A model generated the notes under the pieces. The model saw nothing but the letters and a program-made list of their open reading frames with translations. It ran no database searches and was not told where the DNA came from. This document shows positions 17,253 through 25,860 of a stretch of 61,075 bases of DNA, one piece after another; position 1 is the stretch's first letter, and every line of letters begins with the position of its first letter. The stretch covers positions 1 to 61,075 of the forward strand of contig NZ_PYLP01000014.1 in NCBI RefSeq assembly GCF_003024675.1. The letters are read 5' to 3'. The position numbers and the translations under genes were made by a program. The DNA is from Faecalibacillus faecis. Its GTDB lineage: Bacteria > Bacillota_I > Bacilli_A > Erysipelotrichales > Coprobacillaceae.

Positions 17253-19160
17253 TTAATCTTCCTTAATAGTTTTAAATGGAATTCCATTTCCTTCATAATA
17301 ACGTGAAAACATTTCGTAGAATTCAAGACGTAATACTTGAATACCAACGATCAATCCTTCAAGACACATTACGAAAACGTTTCCTAAAATCAAGACAATG
17401 ATTTCACCAAATCCCCCTACCATTTCGGCAAGAGTATAAACAACAAGCATCATACCAGCATGTGATAAAACGAATCCCCCAACACGCAAGAATGACATTG
17501 TGTTTGTAATAAATGATAAGACTACTTCAAATAATTCGAAGAATCCTTCAACAAAGAATGCTCCAAAACCATTTGGGAACATTTCACCATGTTCTTCTAA
17601 TTTTCTAATTAATGGTTCTTTTAAGAACATTAAGATTAGTGGTAAAACAATTAAAATTAAAATATAGAAAATATTTACAAAATGCATACCTGTAAGCATT
17701 CCAAGAGCTGCACCAATAACAGCAACATAGAATGTAACCCCACATAAACCATTTTGACTTAAAATCGCTTCACCAATATTTTTCTTTTTAAAGTTCAAAA
17801 CAATATTGAATGTCATTGAAATAAGAATTAAGACAATACCAAGTCCAATGGCAGCCATTAATAATGTCATTGTATTTTCTGGTGACATTGCATTAAAGAA
17901 TGAGAAACCTTTGAAATATTCAGATAAGATTTCTTCATTTCCAAAGAATGAACCAAAGAATACACCGAAGATTGCACTGGAAATACCTAAACGAACTCCC
18001 ACGCCACCTAATTTTAAATTAAATTTTTTTTCAGCAACAAGGCCTACTAAAGAAAGAATAATACCTTGTCCTAAGTCACCAAACATAATACCAAATAATA
18101 AAGTATATGAAATAGCAACTAATAATGTTGGATCTACATCATTGTAACGAGGTACACCATACATTTCGACGAACATTCTAAATGGTCTTGCAAACCATGA
18201 ATTTTTAAGTCTTGTTGGTGGTTCTAGACGTACATCTGATGTAGCAGGTAAAACTTCAAGTTTAACACCATCGATACTTTCAAAAGTGTTTTTGAAGTTA
18301 TCTAAATCTCTCTTAGGGACAAATCCATGAACATTTAATTTATCACCTAATTTAACAATATATTTTTGCATTGCATAAACTGAATTTAATTTTTTAGCAA
18401 TACTATAAATACGTGTTAATTCTTCCATATTTTCTGAAATTGTTTTATCAATTCTATTTTGTAAATCTTGGCTGTATTGTTTAGCTGAATCAGATTCATT
18501 TTGAATTTCTTTTTCAGCTAATTCACATGAACCATGAACGAATTCAGGAATATGAATTTTTTCAAAATAAAGTGATGTAAAAACATTATCCACTTCAGGA
18601 GCATCTGTAGGTGTCGTCATATACATACACCATACATATTTATCATCTCTTTGAAATGCTTTATAAACAAATGGTAATGTTTCATAATACTCTAACTTTC
18701 CTTCATTATTGAGAGGAAGTTTACCGAATCTTATTTTTAAATATTGTGTTCCAAATAATTGATCAAAGTCAATATTAGAACCTTCAACATGATTCAAAGT
18801 AATGATGGCTTCATCATTTTCTTCAATCATCTTTGTCAATTCTTTTTTAACAGCATCAATACGGTCAATATCTAAAAATAAATCATCTAAAAATTCTTTA
18901 GCTCTAAATACATTAAGTTGCGAATCTGTTTCAACTTCATGAACTTCAAAATGATATTTTGTTTTCATTTCTTCAATTCTTGATAACAATTCTTCATAAA
19001 GATTGTCATTGTTGTAAGCTGAAAGACCAGCAACACTATCCGTAAACTTGCTTGCTAGCTCGGGATGAAAATCATCTCTTTGATAAAGCTCAAGTAACAC
19101 ATCATTACAATTGTCTTTATCAAAATCAAGGCTAACCAAGTTTAATTTCGCTATTGCCAT
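17253..19160 (-). CDS. atpI: V-type ATP synthase subunit I (stator a-subunit)
   Basis: A 635-residue stator subunit. The N-terminal cytosolic arm (about residues 1-350) links to the peripheral stalks, and the C-terminal half has the membrane helices that form the ion half-channels. The essential Arg is Arg559 in SFLRVGGFVLSHAG, and the C-terminal EFYEMFSRYYEGNGIPF motif is intact. Its start overlaps the end of the upstream truncated paralog by ten bases, so the two are translated together. Confidence 0.93.
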   Translation of the reverse strand: MAIAKLNLVSLDFDKDNCNDVLLELYQRDDFHPELASKFTDSVAGLSAYNNDNLYEELLSRIEEMKTKYHFEVHEVETDSQLNVFRAKEFLDDLFLDIDRIDAVKKELTKMIEENDEAIITLNHVEGSNIDFDQLFGTQYLKIRFGKLPLNNEGKLEYYETLPFVYKAFQRDDKYVWCMYMTTPTDAPEVDNVFTSLYFEKIHIPEFVHGSCELAEKEIQNESDSAKQYSQDLQNRIDKTISENMEELTRIYSIAKKLNSVYAMQKYIVKLGDKLNVHGFVPKRDLDNFKNTFESIDGVKLEVLPATSDVRLEPPTRLKNSWFARPFRMFVEMYGVPRYNDVDPTLLVAISYTLLFGIMFGDLGQGIILSLVGLVAEKKFNLKLGGVGVRLGISSAIFGVFFGSFFGNEEILSEYFKGFSFFNAMSPENTMTLLMAAIGLGIVLILISMTFNIVLNFKKKNIGEAILSQNGLCGVTFYVAVIGAALGMLTGMHFVNIFYILILIVLPLILMFLKEPLIRKLEEHGEMFPNGFGAFFVEGFFELFEVVLSFITNTMSFLRVGGFVLSHAGMMLVVYTLAEMVGGFGEIIVLILGNVFVMCLEGLIVGIQVLRLEFYEMFSRYYEGNGIPFKTIKED

Positions 19161-20515
19161 GACAGTCCCCCTTTACTCTTTATTGATCTTTTTGTCACTT
19201 TTTTCACTAAGCTACAAACTAATAATAGCGCAATGTTTATAACAAAGAATAATCCAATTTGCATTGCATAGTTTGTACCTACAACAAAGATTGAATTATA
19301 AAGTGACATACTATAGAAGACTGTTCCACTTAATAGTCCTCCTATTGTAACAGCAGCTCCTACACGTTGTAGTAACTTACTGATGTTACCCTTAACAATA
19401 AATGATAATAGAATAGCTAAAACACCTACTCCTAAATCACCAAGTAAAACAAGTGCTGAAAGCATCATAACCACACCAGCAATCACTGTTGGATCAAATT
19501 TTTCACCAGGTTTAAATGTGAATAAGCATTCAAATGGTTGGAAAAATGCGTTGTTTTCAACATAAACAGGACCTTCAACTCCTTGATCTTGATACGTATC
19601 AATAGGAAGTTCATGAATAGTAATTCCAGGAACATTTACAATAGCTTCTAATTCATCTTTATTAAATGAACTAAAGGCATAAACTGCAGCTTTAGTTTTT
19701 AAATCAACTACATATTTACCTTTCTTGTATAACTCTTTCAAACGATATGTTTTCCAAAAGTCACCAAGTAATTGTTCTTCATTTTCTTCTTTCACTTTTT
19801 CAATACGTTGATCAAGTTCTCGAAGATACGCTTCCATTGTTTTATTTTCTGCTTTTAATTCAGCAATCGCTTCTTCCATTTTACCATGGGCAAATTTTGG
19901 AAGTTTTACTTCTTCAAAGTTCATTGAAGAGAAAATGTTATCAATTTCACCAATACTATGTTCAACGCCACCATAAACAATCCAAGCGAATCGATCTGTA
20001 TGTGATAATTCTTGATAAACAAATGGATAACTATCAAAATATTTGATTTTTTCAATTTGTGATAATGGTAATTTACCAAATCTTAAAGCAACATATTTTA
20101 ATTCATGAATATCATCGATAGAAATACGATCACGATTTAAACATGAAATCAATTCAATTGCTTCCTGATTTTCATAATAATCTTTTTTAATTCCTCTTTT
20201 AATTTCATTAATATCATCTAACTTTTGATGAATTTCTGAAATATAATCTAAAATTTCACGAACATTTAAAAATGCACTTTGAACGGGTCTATCTACTCTT
20301 TCAATATGTAAGACATCCATTACATTATAAAGTTCGTCTAATACCTCGTTATATGGATTTCTATCTTCCATAGAAGTTGCATGGTCTAAATTAGAAATCA
20401 CTTTCTTCGCTTTAACTGGATAAATAGAATCTTGATGATTTTCAAGTTTCATCAAAACTTCCATATAATCATCTCTAGAGAAAACAATGTTATATAAATG
20501 TGTATTCTTAATCAT
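19151..20515 (-). CDS. Truncated paralog of V-ATPase subunit I
   Basis: A 454-residue protein whose N-terminal 340 residues follow the same plan as the neighbouring subunit I: YVALRFGKLPLSQIEKIKYF versus the partner's LKIRFGKLPLNNEGKLEYYE, then similar FEEVKLPKFAHG segments and coiled coils. The membrane part is cut to about four helices (residues 345-440) and lacks the conserved Arg helix and the C-terminal YEG motif. It cannot form the ion channel. It may replace one cytosolic arm of the stator or act in assembly; that is inference. Confidence 0.75.
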   Translation of the reverse strand: MIKNTHLYNIVFSRDDYMEVLMKLENHQDSIYPVKAKKVISNLDHATSMEDRNPYNEVLDELYNVMDVLHIERVDRPVQSAFLNVREILDYISEIHQKLDDINEIKRGIKKDYYENQEAIELISCLNRDRISIDDIHELKYVALRFGKLPLSQIEKIKYFDSYPFVYQELSHTDRFAWIVYGGVEHSIGEIDNIFSSMNFEEVKLPKFAHGKMEEAIAELKAENKTMEAYLRELDQRIEKVKEENEEQLLGDFWKTYRLKELYKKGKYVVDLKTKAAVYAFSSFNKDELEAIVNVPGITIHELPIDTYQDQGVEGPVYVENNAFFQPFECLFTFKPGEKFDPTVIAGVVMMLSALVLLGDLGVGVLAILLSFIVKGNISKLLQRVGAAVTIGGLLSGTVFYSMSLYNSIFVVGTNYAMQIGLFFVINIALLLVCSLVKKVTKRSIKSKGGLSWQ

Positions 20516-20526
20516 TTTTTCCCCTC

Positions 20527-21558
20527 CTATGCATAGATCAATGTATTTTCAATTTTTGAAACAGGTTGATTATAACGAATACCTTCAACAATATGTTTCA
20601 AATTATCTATTTCAATTCTTTGTAAAATACTATAAGTCATATAAACAAGTGGTGCACTGTTTGAAAAACGCATGTATCTTTTTGCGATATTATATTGAAT
20701 ACTATCTGCATAATATTCGATATAGGCAAATTCTTTATCATCCATATAGAAGTTATATTTAGAAGTTGATAATAAAGATAATACTTCTTTAGGACCGCTT
20801 GCACTAATTAAACGATTCATCATATCTTTTGGCAATCTTGAATATTGTAAAAAGAGTGAACTTCTAATTGAATCTTCTGATTCATGGAAATATTGTTTAT
20901 AACGATAGATTTTTGAAATATTCTTTAATTCAATAGAAGTATAGAGAATATTTAATAAATCTTTTTGAACACTTCCTTTGAAGTGTTTTTTAATTGTTTC
21001 AACAATGTTTTCATAATAAAGTGATTGTAAGCACATATGAACTTCTTTAACATCAAATGGGACAGAGAAATCAATTTCTTTAAGAACTTTATAATATCTT
21101 GTTTTTGAAAGATATTGTAAAAGATCTTTGAATGATTCAATGTTTACTAATCCATCAATATTAAAACTTGTCTTTTTCGCTAAATAAGTAGGAATTGATA
21201 AATTAAAACTATATTGTTCCTTTGCTTGTAAAGAAACAAGTTTATCCATAATTAAATTAATTTCTACTCCAATAATTTCAAATAGATAAAAATCTTCATC
21301 AGATTTGGGTGAATATTTCATCAACTTCGCACAACGATGATAATATTCTTGATTTAAACAATCTTCTATTTGACCACGATGAACATGTCTAATATTAATA
21401 TCTTTTAAAGCATCTGCATAACTTGTTTGAGATTTTAAATAAGAAACAACTTCTCCAATTGTTTGTTTTCTTGTTAAATCAAGATAAACATTCTTATTTA
21501 AACGCCCACCATACATTGCTTTAGCTTTTGCACATAAGGCATTTGAAGATAAAGACAT
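20527..21558 (-). CDS. atpC: V-type ATP synthase subunit C
   Basis: A 343-residue, largely helical subunit that couples the rotor shaft to the proteolipid ring. The N-terminal ALCAKAKAMYGGRL and its place between the small stalk subunit and subunit I support the call. The length is normal for bacterial V-type C (about 330). Confidence 0.82.
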   Translation of the reverse strand: MSLSSNALCAKAKAMYGGRLNKNVYLDLTRKQTIGEVVSYLKSQTSYADALKDINIRHVHRGQIEDCLNQEYYHRCAKLMKYSPKSDEDFYLFEIIGVEINLIMDKLVSLQAKEQYSFNLSIPTYLAKKTSFNIDGLVNIESFKDLLQYLSKTRYYKVLKEIDFSVPFDVKEVHMCLQSLYYENIVETIKKHFKGSVQKDLLNILYTSIELKNISKIYRYKQYFHESEDSIRSSLFLQYSRLPKDMMNRLISASGPKEVLSLLSTSKYNFYMDDKEFAYIEYYADSIQYNIAKRYMRFSNSAPLVYMTYSILQRIEIDNLKHIVEGIRYNQPVSKIENTLIYA

Positions 21559-21569
21559 CTTTACACCTT

Positions 21570-21878
21570 CTATTTAGTACATCTTGTAAAGATTTCATCT
21601 ACCCATTTATCTTTATTTTGAGTAAATAAATCTTCCATATTTTTCATTGATTTATGAAATTCATTTTCTTGTAATTGTGCTTCTTCTTTATTCTTATTCA
21701 ATAGATCTTGTTTATGCTTTTCAACTTGATCTTGTTGACTATCAATATACTCACTATAAATTGTAGATTTTTGCGACATCATACTTGATTGAGCTTCTGC
21801 TTTTTTCTTTTTCGCAAGTTCTACTTTTTCTACGCATTGGCGATCGAATTCTATTAACTTTTGAATAATATCATCCAT
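21570..21878 (-). CDS. V-type ATP synthase small stalk subunit (G/H-like)
   Basis: A 102-residue, highly charged, almost wholly helical protein (Lys/Glu/Gln-rich from residue 15 to 90) with no membrane segment. It is first in the operon, preceded by GAAGGGGG, and is the expected partner of subunit E in the peripheral stalk. The sequence is too low-complexity for a firm family call. Confidence 0.65.
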   Translation of the reverse strand: MDDIIQKLIEFDRQCVEKVELAKKKKAEAQSSMMSQKSTIYSEYIDSQQDQVEKHKQDLLNKNKEEAQLQENEFHKSMKNMEDLFTQNKDKWVDEIFTRCTK

Positions 21879-22115
21879 CTTATTTTCCCCCTTCTTCTTG
21901 TCGAGGATTATTGTACTCTCATTCTTTTAAAATTCAACAGATATAGCTTTCAAAAGCACTCTTTATGATAAATTTATGACGAATTTATAAGAATTTATCA
22001 AAAATCCTCTTTAAAGAATATATGTAAAAACAAAAGCACCTCCCCTATTTTTGTGTTGTTCATGTCACTTCTTAGAGATGTGGCGCTTGCAATACATAGC
22101 TTATTCTTTATTTCG
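21879..22115 (-). promoter_or_regulatory. Long 5' leader of the V-ATPase operon
   Basis: About 237 transcribed bases lie before the first gene. On the minus strand they contain CACATC-TCTAA-GAAGTG (an imperfect hairpin), then GGGGAGGTGC, and two possible tiny ORFs: MYCKRHISKK (RC of about 22065-22097) and a 21-codon frame starting MNNTKIGEVL with GGGGAGG inside it. I recognise no known riboswitch class. Confidence 0.4.
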
Positions 22116-22121
22116 CACGTT

Positions 22122-22151
22122 ATTCTACTCCCACTTTTCAATATTTGTCAA
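22122..22151 (-). promoter_or_regulatory. V-ATPase operon promoter
   Basis: On the minus strand TTGACA (22146-22151) and TAGAAT (22122-22127) are separated by 18 bases, giving a start near 22115. Confidence 0.7.
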
Positions 22152-22297
22152 TAGACAAATTTTCACATTTGCATAAATCCGCCAAAACCTTAGCGTCATG
22201 CCACTTTTAGCAAGATTCATTCCTAATTTTTTATTCATCTCTAAGCCTTTTCATTCTTGAAGGTAAATGTTAAAATGAAAGAACTTAGGAGGTCATT

Positions 22298-24040
22298 ATG
22301 ATAAATCAAAGAATTACAAAATTAAGACAACTTATGAAAGAAAGAGGAATCGATCTTTATATCATTCCAACCAGTGATTTTCATCAAAGTGAATACGTAG
22401 GAAGTTACTTTGAAGCTCGTCATTATATGTCTGGATTTAGCGGTTCAGCTGGAACTCTTATCGTAAGACAAGATGAAGCTTATTTATGGACAGACGGTCG
22501 TTATTTTATTCAAGCAGAAAAAGAACTTGCCGGTAGTTGTATTCAATTAATGAAAATGCGTACACCGGGTGTTCCTACTATTAAAGAATATATTGAAAAA
22601 TATCCAGAAGCAACCATTGGTTTTGACGGGCGTGTGATGCCTTATAATCAATGTCTTTTCACAAATACCATTCAAGCCAATGAAGATCTTGTAGATCTTA
22701 TTTGGCAAGAGCGTCCTGAACTTTCCCATGAAGAAGTTTATTTATATGATACAAAATATTGTGGTGTTTCTAGAAAAGAAAAATTAGAAATCATTAGAGA
22801 AGAAATGAAAGATGCGAAATATCATTTAGTGACAACTTTAGATGATATTGCTTGGATCTTTAATATTCGCGGTAATGATGTTTTATGCAACCCTGTTGCT
22901 TTAGCTTATGCTTTAATTGAAAAAGAAAAAGCAAACCTTTACTTAAGAAAAGAAGCTGTAAGTCAAGAACTCATTGATGAATTATTAAAAGACCAAATTG
23001 AAGTTAAAGATTATTTTGATATTTATGAAGATATTAAAAATATCAATGGTAAAGTTCTTTTAGATACAAAATCAGTAAACTATACATTAGTTAATTCTAT
23101 TAATACAGATGATGTCATCAATCAAACAAATCCAAGTCAATTACTTAAATCAATTAAAAACGAAACAGAAATCAAAGCGACAAAAGATGCTCATTTACAT
23201 GATGGTATTGCCGTTACTAAATTTATGTATTGGTTAAAAACAAATATAGGAAAGATAGAAATGGATGAACTATCTATTTCTAATAAACTTTTAGAATATC
23301 GCAAACAACAACCAAATTTCAAAGACATTTCCTTTACAACAATCTGTGCTTATCGTGAAAATGCTGCTTTAATGCATTATCATCCAACAGAAAAACAATA
23401 TTCTAAAGTGAATGCTTCTCATTTATTATTAATTGATAGTGGTGGACAATATCTTACAGGAACAACAGATATCACAAGAACCTTTGTTTTAGGTGAAATG
23501 ACGCAAGAAGAAAGAAAAGACTTCACAATTGCTTTAAAAGCAATATTCAGATTACAAAATGCTCATTTTATCCAAGATGTTACAACAGGGGCAAACCTAG
23601 ACATCCTTGCTCGTGGTGTGATTTATGACTATGATTTAGATTATCGTTGTGGCACAGGGCATGGTGTTGGTCATTTCTTAAATGTTCATGAAGGACCTAA
23701 TGGACTTCGTCCAAAGAGTCTTTATGGTCATGAATCATGCATCGTTCCAGGTATGATTACAACCGATGAACCAGGTGTTTACAAAGAAGGCAGTCATGGT
23801 ATTCGTCATGAAAATGAACTTTTATGTGTTAAACATACAGAAAATGAATATGGTACTTTCTTAAAATTTGAACCAATCACTTATGTTCCATTTGATATTG
23901 AAGGTTTAGATTTAAATTATTTATCAAATCATGAAATTCAAACAATTAATGATTACCAACAATATACTTATGATCGTCTTAAAGATTATTTAACACAAGA
24001 AGAAAAAGATTGGTACTTAAATAATTTATTCATTAAATAA
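22298..24040 (+). CDS. Xaa-Pro aminopeptidase (M24B family)
   Basis: A 580-residue cytosolic metallopeptidase that removes N-terminal residues before proline. It has two creatinase-like N-terminal domains (residues 1-300) and a C-terminal pita-bread domain. The metal ligands are visible in LLLIDSGGQYLTGTTDITRT (two Asp), GTGHGVGHFLNVHEGPN (His) and TTDEPGVYKEGSHGIRHENE (Glu). The size matches the large eukaryote-like APP1 type rather than the 360-residue PepQ/YpdF. RBS AGGAGG precedes the ATG. Confidence 0.92.
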   Translation: MINQRITKLRQLMKERGIDLYIIPTSDFHQSEYVGSYFEARHYMSGFSGSAGTLIVRQDEAYLWTDGRYFIQAEKELAGSCIQLMKMRTPGVPTIKEYIEKYPEATIGFDGRVMPYNQCLFTNTIQANEDLVDLIWQERPELSHEEVYLYDTKYCGVSRKEKLEIIREEMKDAKYHLVTTLDDIAWIFNIRGNDVLCNPVALAYALIEKEKANLYLRKEAVSQELIDELLKDQIEVKDYFDIYEDIKNINGKVLLDTKSVNYTLVNSINTDDVINQTNPSQLLKSIKNETEIKATKDAHLHDGIAVTKFMYWLKTNIGKIEMDELSISNKLLEYRKQQPNFKDISFTTICAYRENAALMHYHPTEKQYSKVNASHLLLIDSGGQYLTGTTDITRTFVLGEMTQEERKDFTIALKAIFRLQNAHFIQDVTTGANLDILARGVIYDYDLDYRCGTGHGVGHFLNVHEGPNGLRPKSLYGHESCIVPGMITTDEPGVYKEGSHGIRHENELLCVKHTENEYGTFLKFEPITYVPFDIEGLDLNYLSNHEIQTINDYQQYTYDRLKDYLTQEEKDWYLNNLFIK

Positions 24041-24066
24041 CAAGAGAAATCTTGTTATTTTTTATT
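24036..24066 (+). terminator. Terminator after the aminopeptidase gene
   Basis: AATAACAAG-AGAAAT-CTTGTTATT followed by T5-ATT. Confidence 0.75.
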
Positions 24067-24167
24067 CTTTATATAGTTTAAAACTATATCAAACATAAAC
24101 TAATATGTATTTTACAATAATTTCATTCCTTTTTATACTTTAGACAAAGTTTCAAGGAGGAATAAAA

Positions 24168-25274
24168 ATGAGCGCACCTTATAAATATGATATTGTAGGA
24201 AGTTTTTTAAGAGATAAAGAAATTAAACAAGCAAGAGAAGGTTTTTCCTTAGGAAAAATCAATCAAAGTCAATTAGAAGAAATTGAAAATAAATCAATTG
24301 AAAATCTTGTTAATGAAGAAAAAGCTGTTGGTTTAAAAGCTGTTACTGATGGTGAATTTCGAAGAGCTTTTTGGCATTTAGATTTTCTATGGGATTTAAA
24401 AGGCGTAGAAAAAGTAGCCGTCGAACATTTTTCAATTGCCTTTAAAGGACATCAACCAAAAAGTCAAACTTTAGAAATTGTAGATAAAATCGATTTCCCC
24501 GAAGATCATCCTTTTTTAAAACATTTTAAATTCATGCAAAGAGTATCTGGAGAAACAGAAGTTAAACAATGTATCCCTTCTCCTTCAATGCTTCATTTAA
24601 TTTGTTGTATTAGAGAAGAAAACTATCAACCTATTGAAAGATATCAAGATAACGATGTTTTATTAAAAGATATCGCCTATGCTTATCAAAAAGCAATCAA
24701 AGCTTTTTATAATGCTGGATGCCGTTATCTTCAATTAGATGATACTTCATGGGGAGAGTTTTGTTCAAAAGAAAAAAGAGAAGCTTACAAAGCAAGAGGA
24801 ATTGATGTAGATGAACTTGCTAAAAAATATGTTGATATGATTAATCTTGCTTTAGAAGCAAAGCCAAATGATATGGTTATTACAATGCACATTTGCCGTG
24901 GTAACTTTAGATCAACATGGTTTACTTCAGGAGGATATGAACCTGTTGCTAAAACATTATTTGGTAACTGTAAAGTAGATGGATTCTTCTTAGAATACGA
25001 TAGTGAACGTGCTGGTGGTTTTGAACCACTTCGTTATATCCAAGATCAAAAAGTTATCTTAGGTCTTGTAACTTCTAAAGAGGCAAAACTTGAAAATAAA
25101 GAAGAAATTATTAAACGTATTCATGAAGCTGAAAAATACGTGCCATTAAATCAACTTGCTTTATCTCCTCAATGTGGTTTTGCTTCTACTGAAGAAGGAA
25201 ACTTACTTACCAAAGAGGAACAATGGAATAAGATCAAACTTGTTAAAGAAATTGCAGAAGAAGTATGGCAATAA
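24168..25274 (+). CDS. MetE C-terminal-like protein (YxjG/YxjH type)
   Basis: A 368-residue protein of the cobalamin-independent methionine synthase fold, catalytic half only. Early signs are DIVGSFLRD and VTDGEFRRAFWHLDFLW; the zinc-site region is MHICRGNF (His and Cys) with a later Cys in LSPQCGFAST. Such proteins move a methyl group to homocysteine or a related thiol. The 127 bases before it show no S-box riboswitch, which the Bacillus yxjG/yxjH genes have. RBS AAGGAGG. Confidence 0.85.
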   Translation: MSAPYKYDIVGSFLRDKEIKQAREGFSLGKINQSQLEEIENKSIENLVNEEKAVGLKAVTDGEFRRAFWHLDFLWDLKGVEKVAVEHFSIAFKGHQPKSQTLEIVDKIDFPEDHPFLKHFKFMQRVSGETEVKQCIPSPSMLHLICCIREENYQPIERYQDNDVLLKDIAYAYQKAIKAFYNAGCRYLQLDDTSWGEFCSKEKREAYKARGIDVDELAKKYVDMINLALEAKPNDMVITMHICRGNFRSTWFTSGGYEPVAKTLFGNCKVDGFFLEYDSERAGGFEPLRYIQDQKVILGLVTSKEAKLENKEEIIKRIHEAEKYVPLNQLALSPQCGFASTEEGNLLTKEEQWNKIKLVKEIAEEVWQ

Positions 25275-25302
25275 AAAAAGAACTTTCGTTCTTTTTTATT
25301 TG
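25275..25302. terminator. Bidirectional terminator
   Basis: AAAAAAGAAC-TTTC-GTTCTTTTTT between the MetE-like gene and the convergent ATP-cone gene. Confidence 0.8.
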
Positions 25303-25814
25303 CATATTTTTTCTAAACTATCTGCTGTTATAGAAAAAGTTGTTGTGACTTTTTCTATAATTGTCTTTTCATCAATATTGAGTTCTTTTAAAAGAGCCAC
25401 TATCTTTTTAAGATCCTCTTTACGCGCTTTATCCATAGCATCATTCATCAAGTTTTCAAATATTTCAAACAAATTAATATCATCACTTGATTGATTTTCA
25501 ATACTTTCTAATAAAATAGATTTCATATCACGTGAACGACTTCTTTTATCACGATAAAGAATATATGCTTTCGCCACTCGTACATACCCTTCTTCAATAA
25601 GAATTTCTTCTACCGTATCTTGTACAAGTTCTACCGTAGGAAAAGTACTTTCATTATCTTCTAAACGTTTTTCGACATCATGAGCAATGGCATATACCTT
25701 TTTTAAATCTACTTTATCATAACATGCCCCAAAAGCTTTATAGAGCGCTCCTGCAATTTTATCTACTTCAAATTCAACAAGTCTTCCATCTCTTTTTCTT
25801 ACATTTTTAATCAT
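25296..25814 (-). CDS. Stand-alone ATP-cone domain protein
   Basis: A 172-residue protein. Residues 1-95 form an ATP-cone: VRKRDGRLVEFEVDKIAGAL, then VQDTVEEILIEEGYVRVAKAYILYRDKR. ATP-cones are normally the allosteric nucleotide-sensing domain at the start of class I and III ribonucleotide reductases or of NrdR. Here there is no reductase domain after it and no zinc ribbon before it; instead a Glu/Asp/Lys-rich helical tail of 75 residues follows. The gene ends at a terminator, so it is not simply cut by a frameshift into a following frame. A nucleotide-sensing regulator is plausible but unproven. Confidence 0.7.
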   Translation of the reverse strand: MIKNVRKRDGRLVEFEVDKIAGALYKAFGACYDKVDLKKVYAIAHDVEKRLEDNESTFPTVELVQDTVEEILIEEGYVRVAKAYILYRDKRSRSRDMKSILLESIENQSSDDINLFEIFENLMNDAMDKARKEDLKKIVALLKELNIDEKTIIEKVTTTFSITADSLEKICK

Positions 25815-25860
25815 AGTATCACTCCTACTATTAGTATAACGAATATTTTAAGTTATTTCA

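Noticed and set aside
22021-22080. Known metal riboswitch (GGGGAG string)
   Set aside because: A single purine string is not enough; the paired conserved elements of yybP-ykoY are not seen.
24041-24167. S-box riboswitch before the MetE-like gene
   Set aside because: Only 127 bases, with one terminator of the previous gene and no conserved S-box core.
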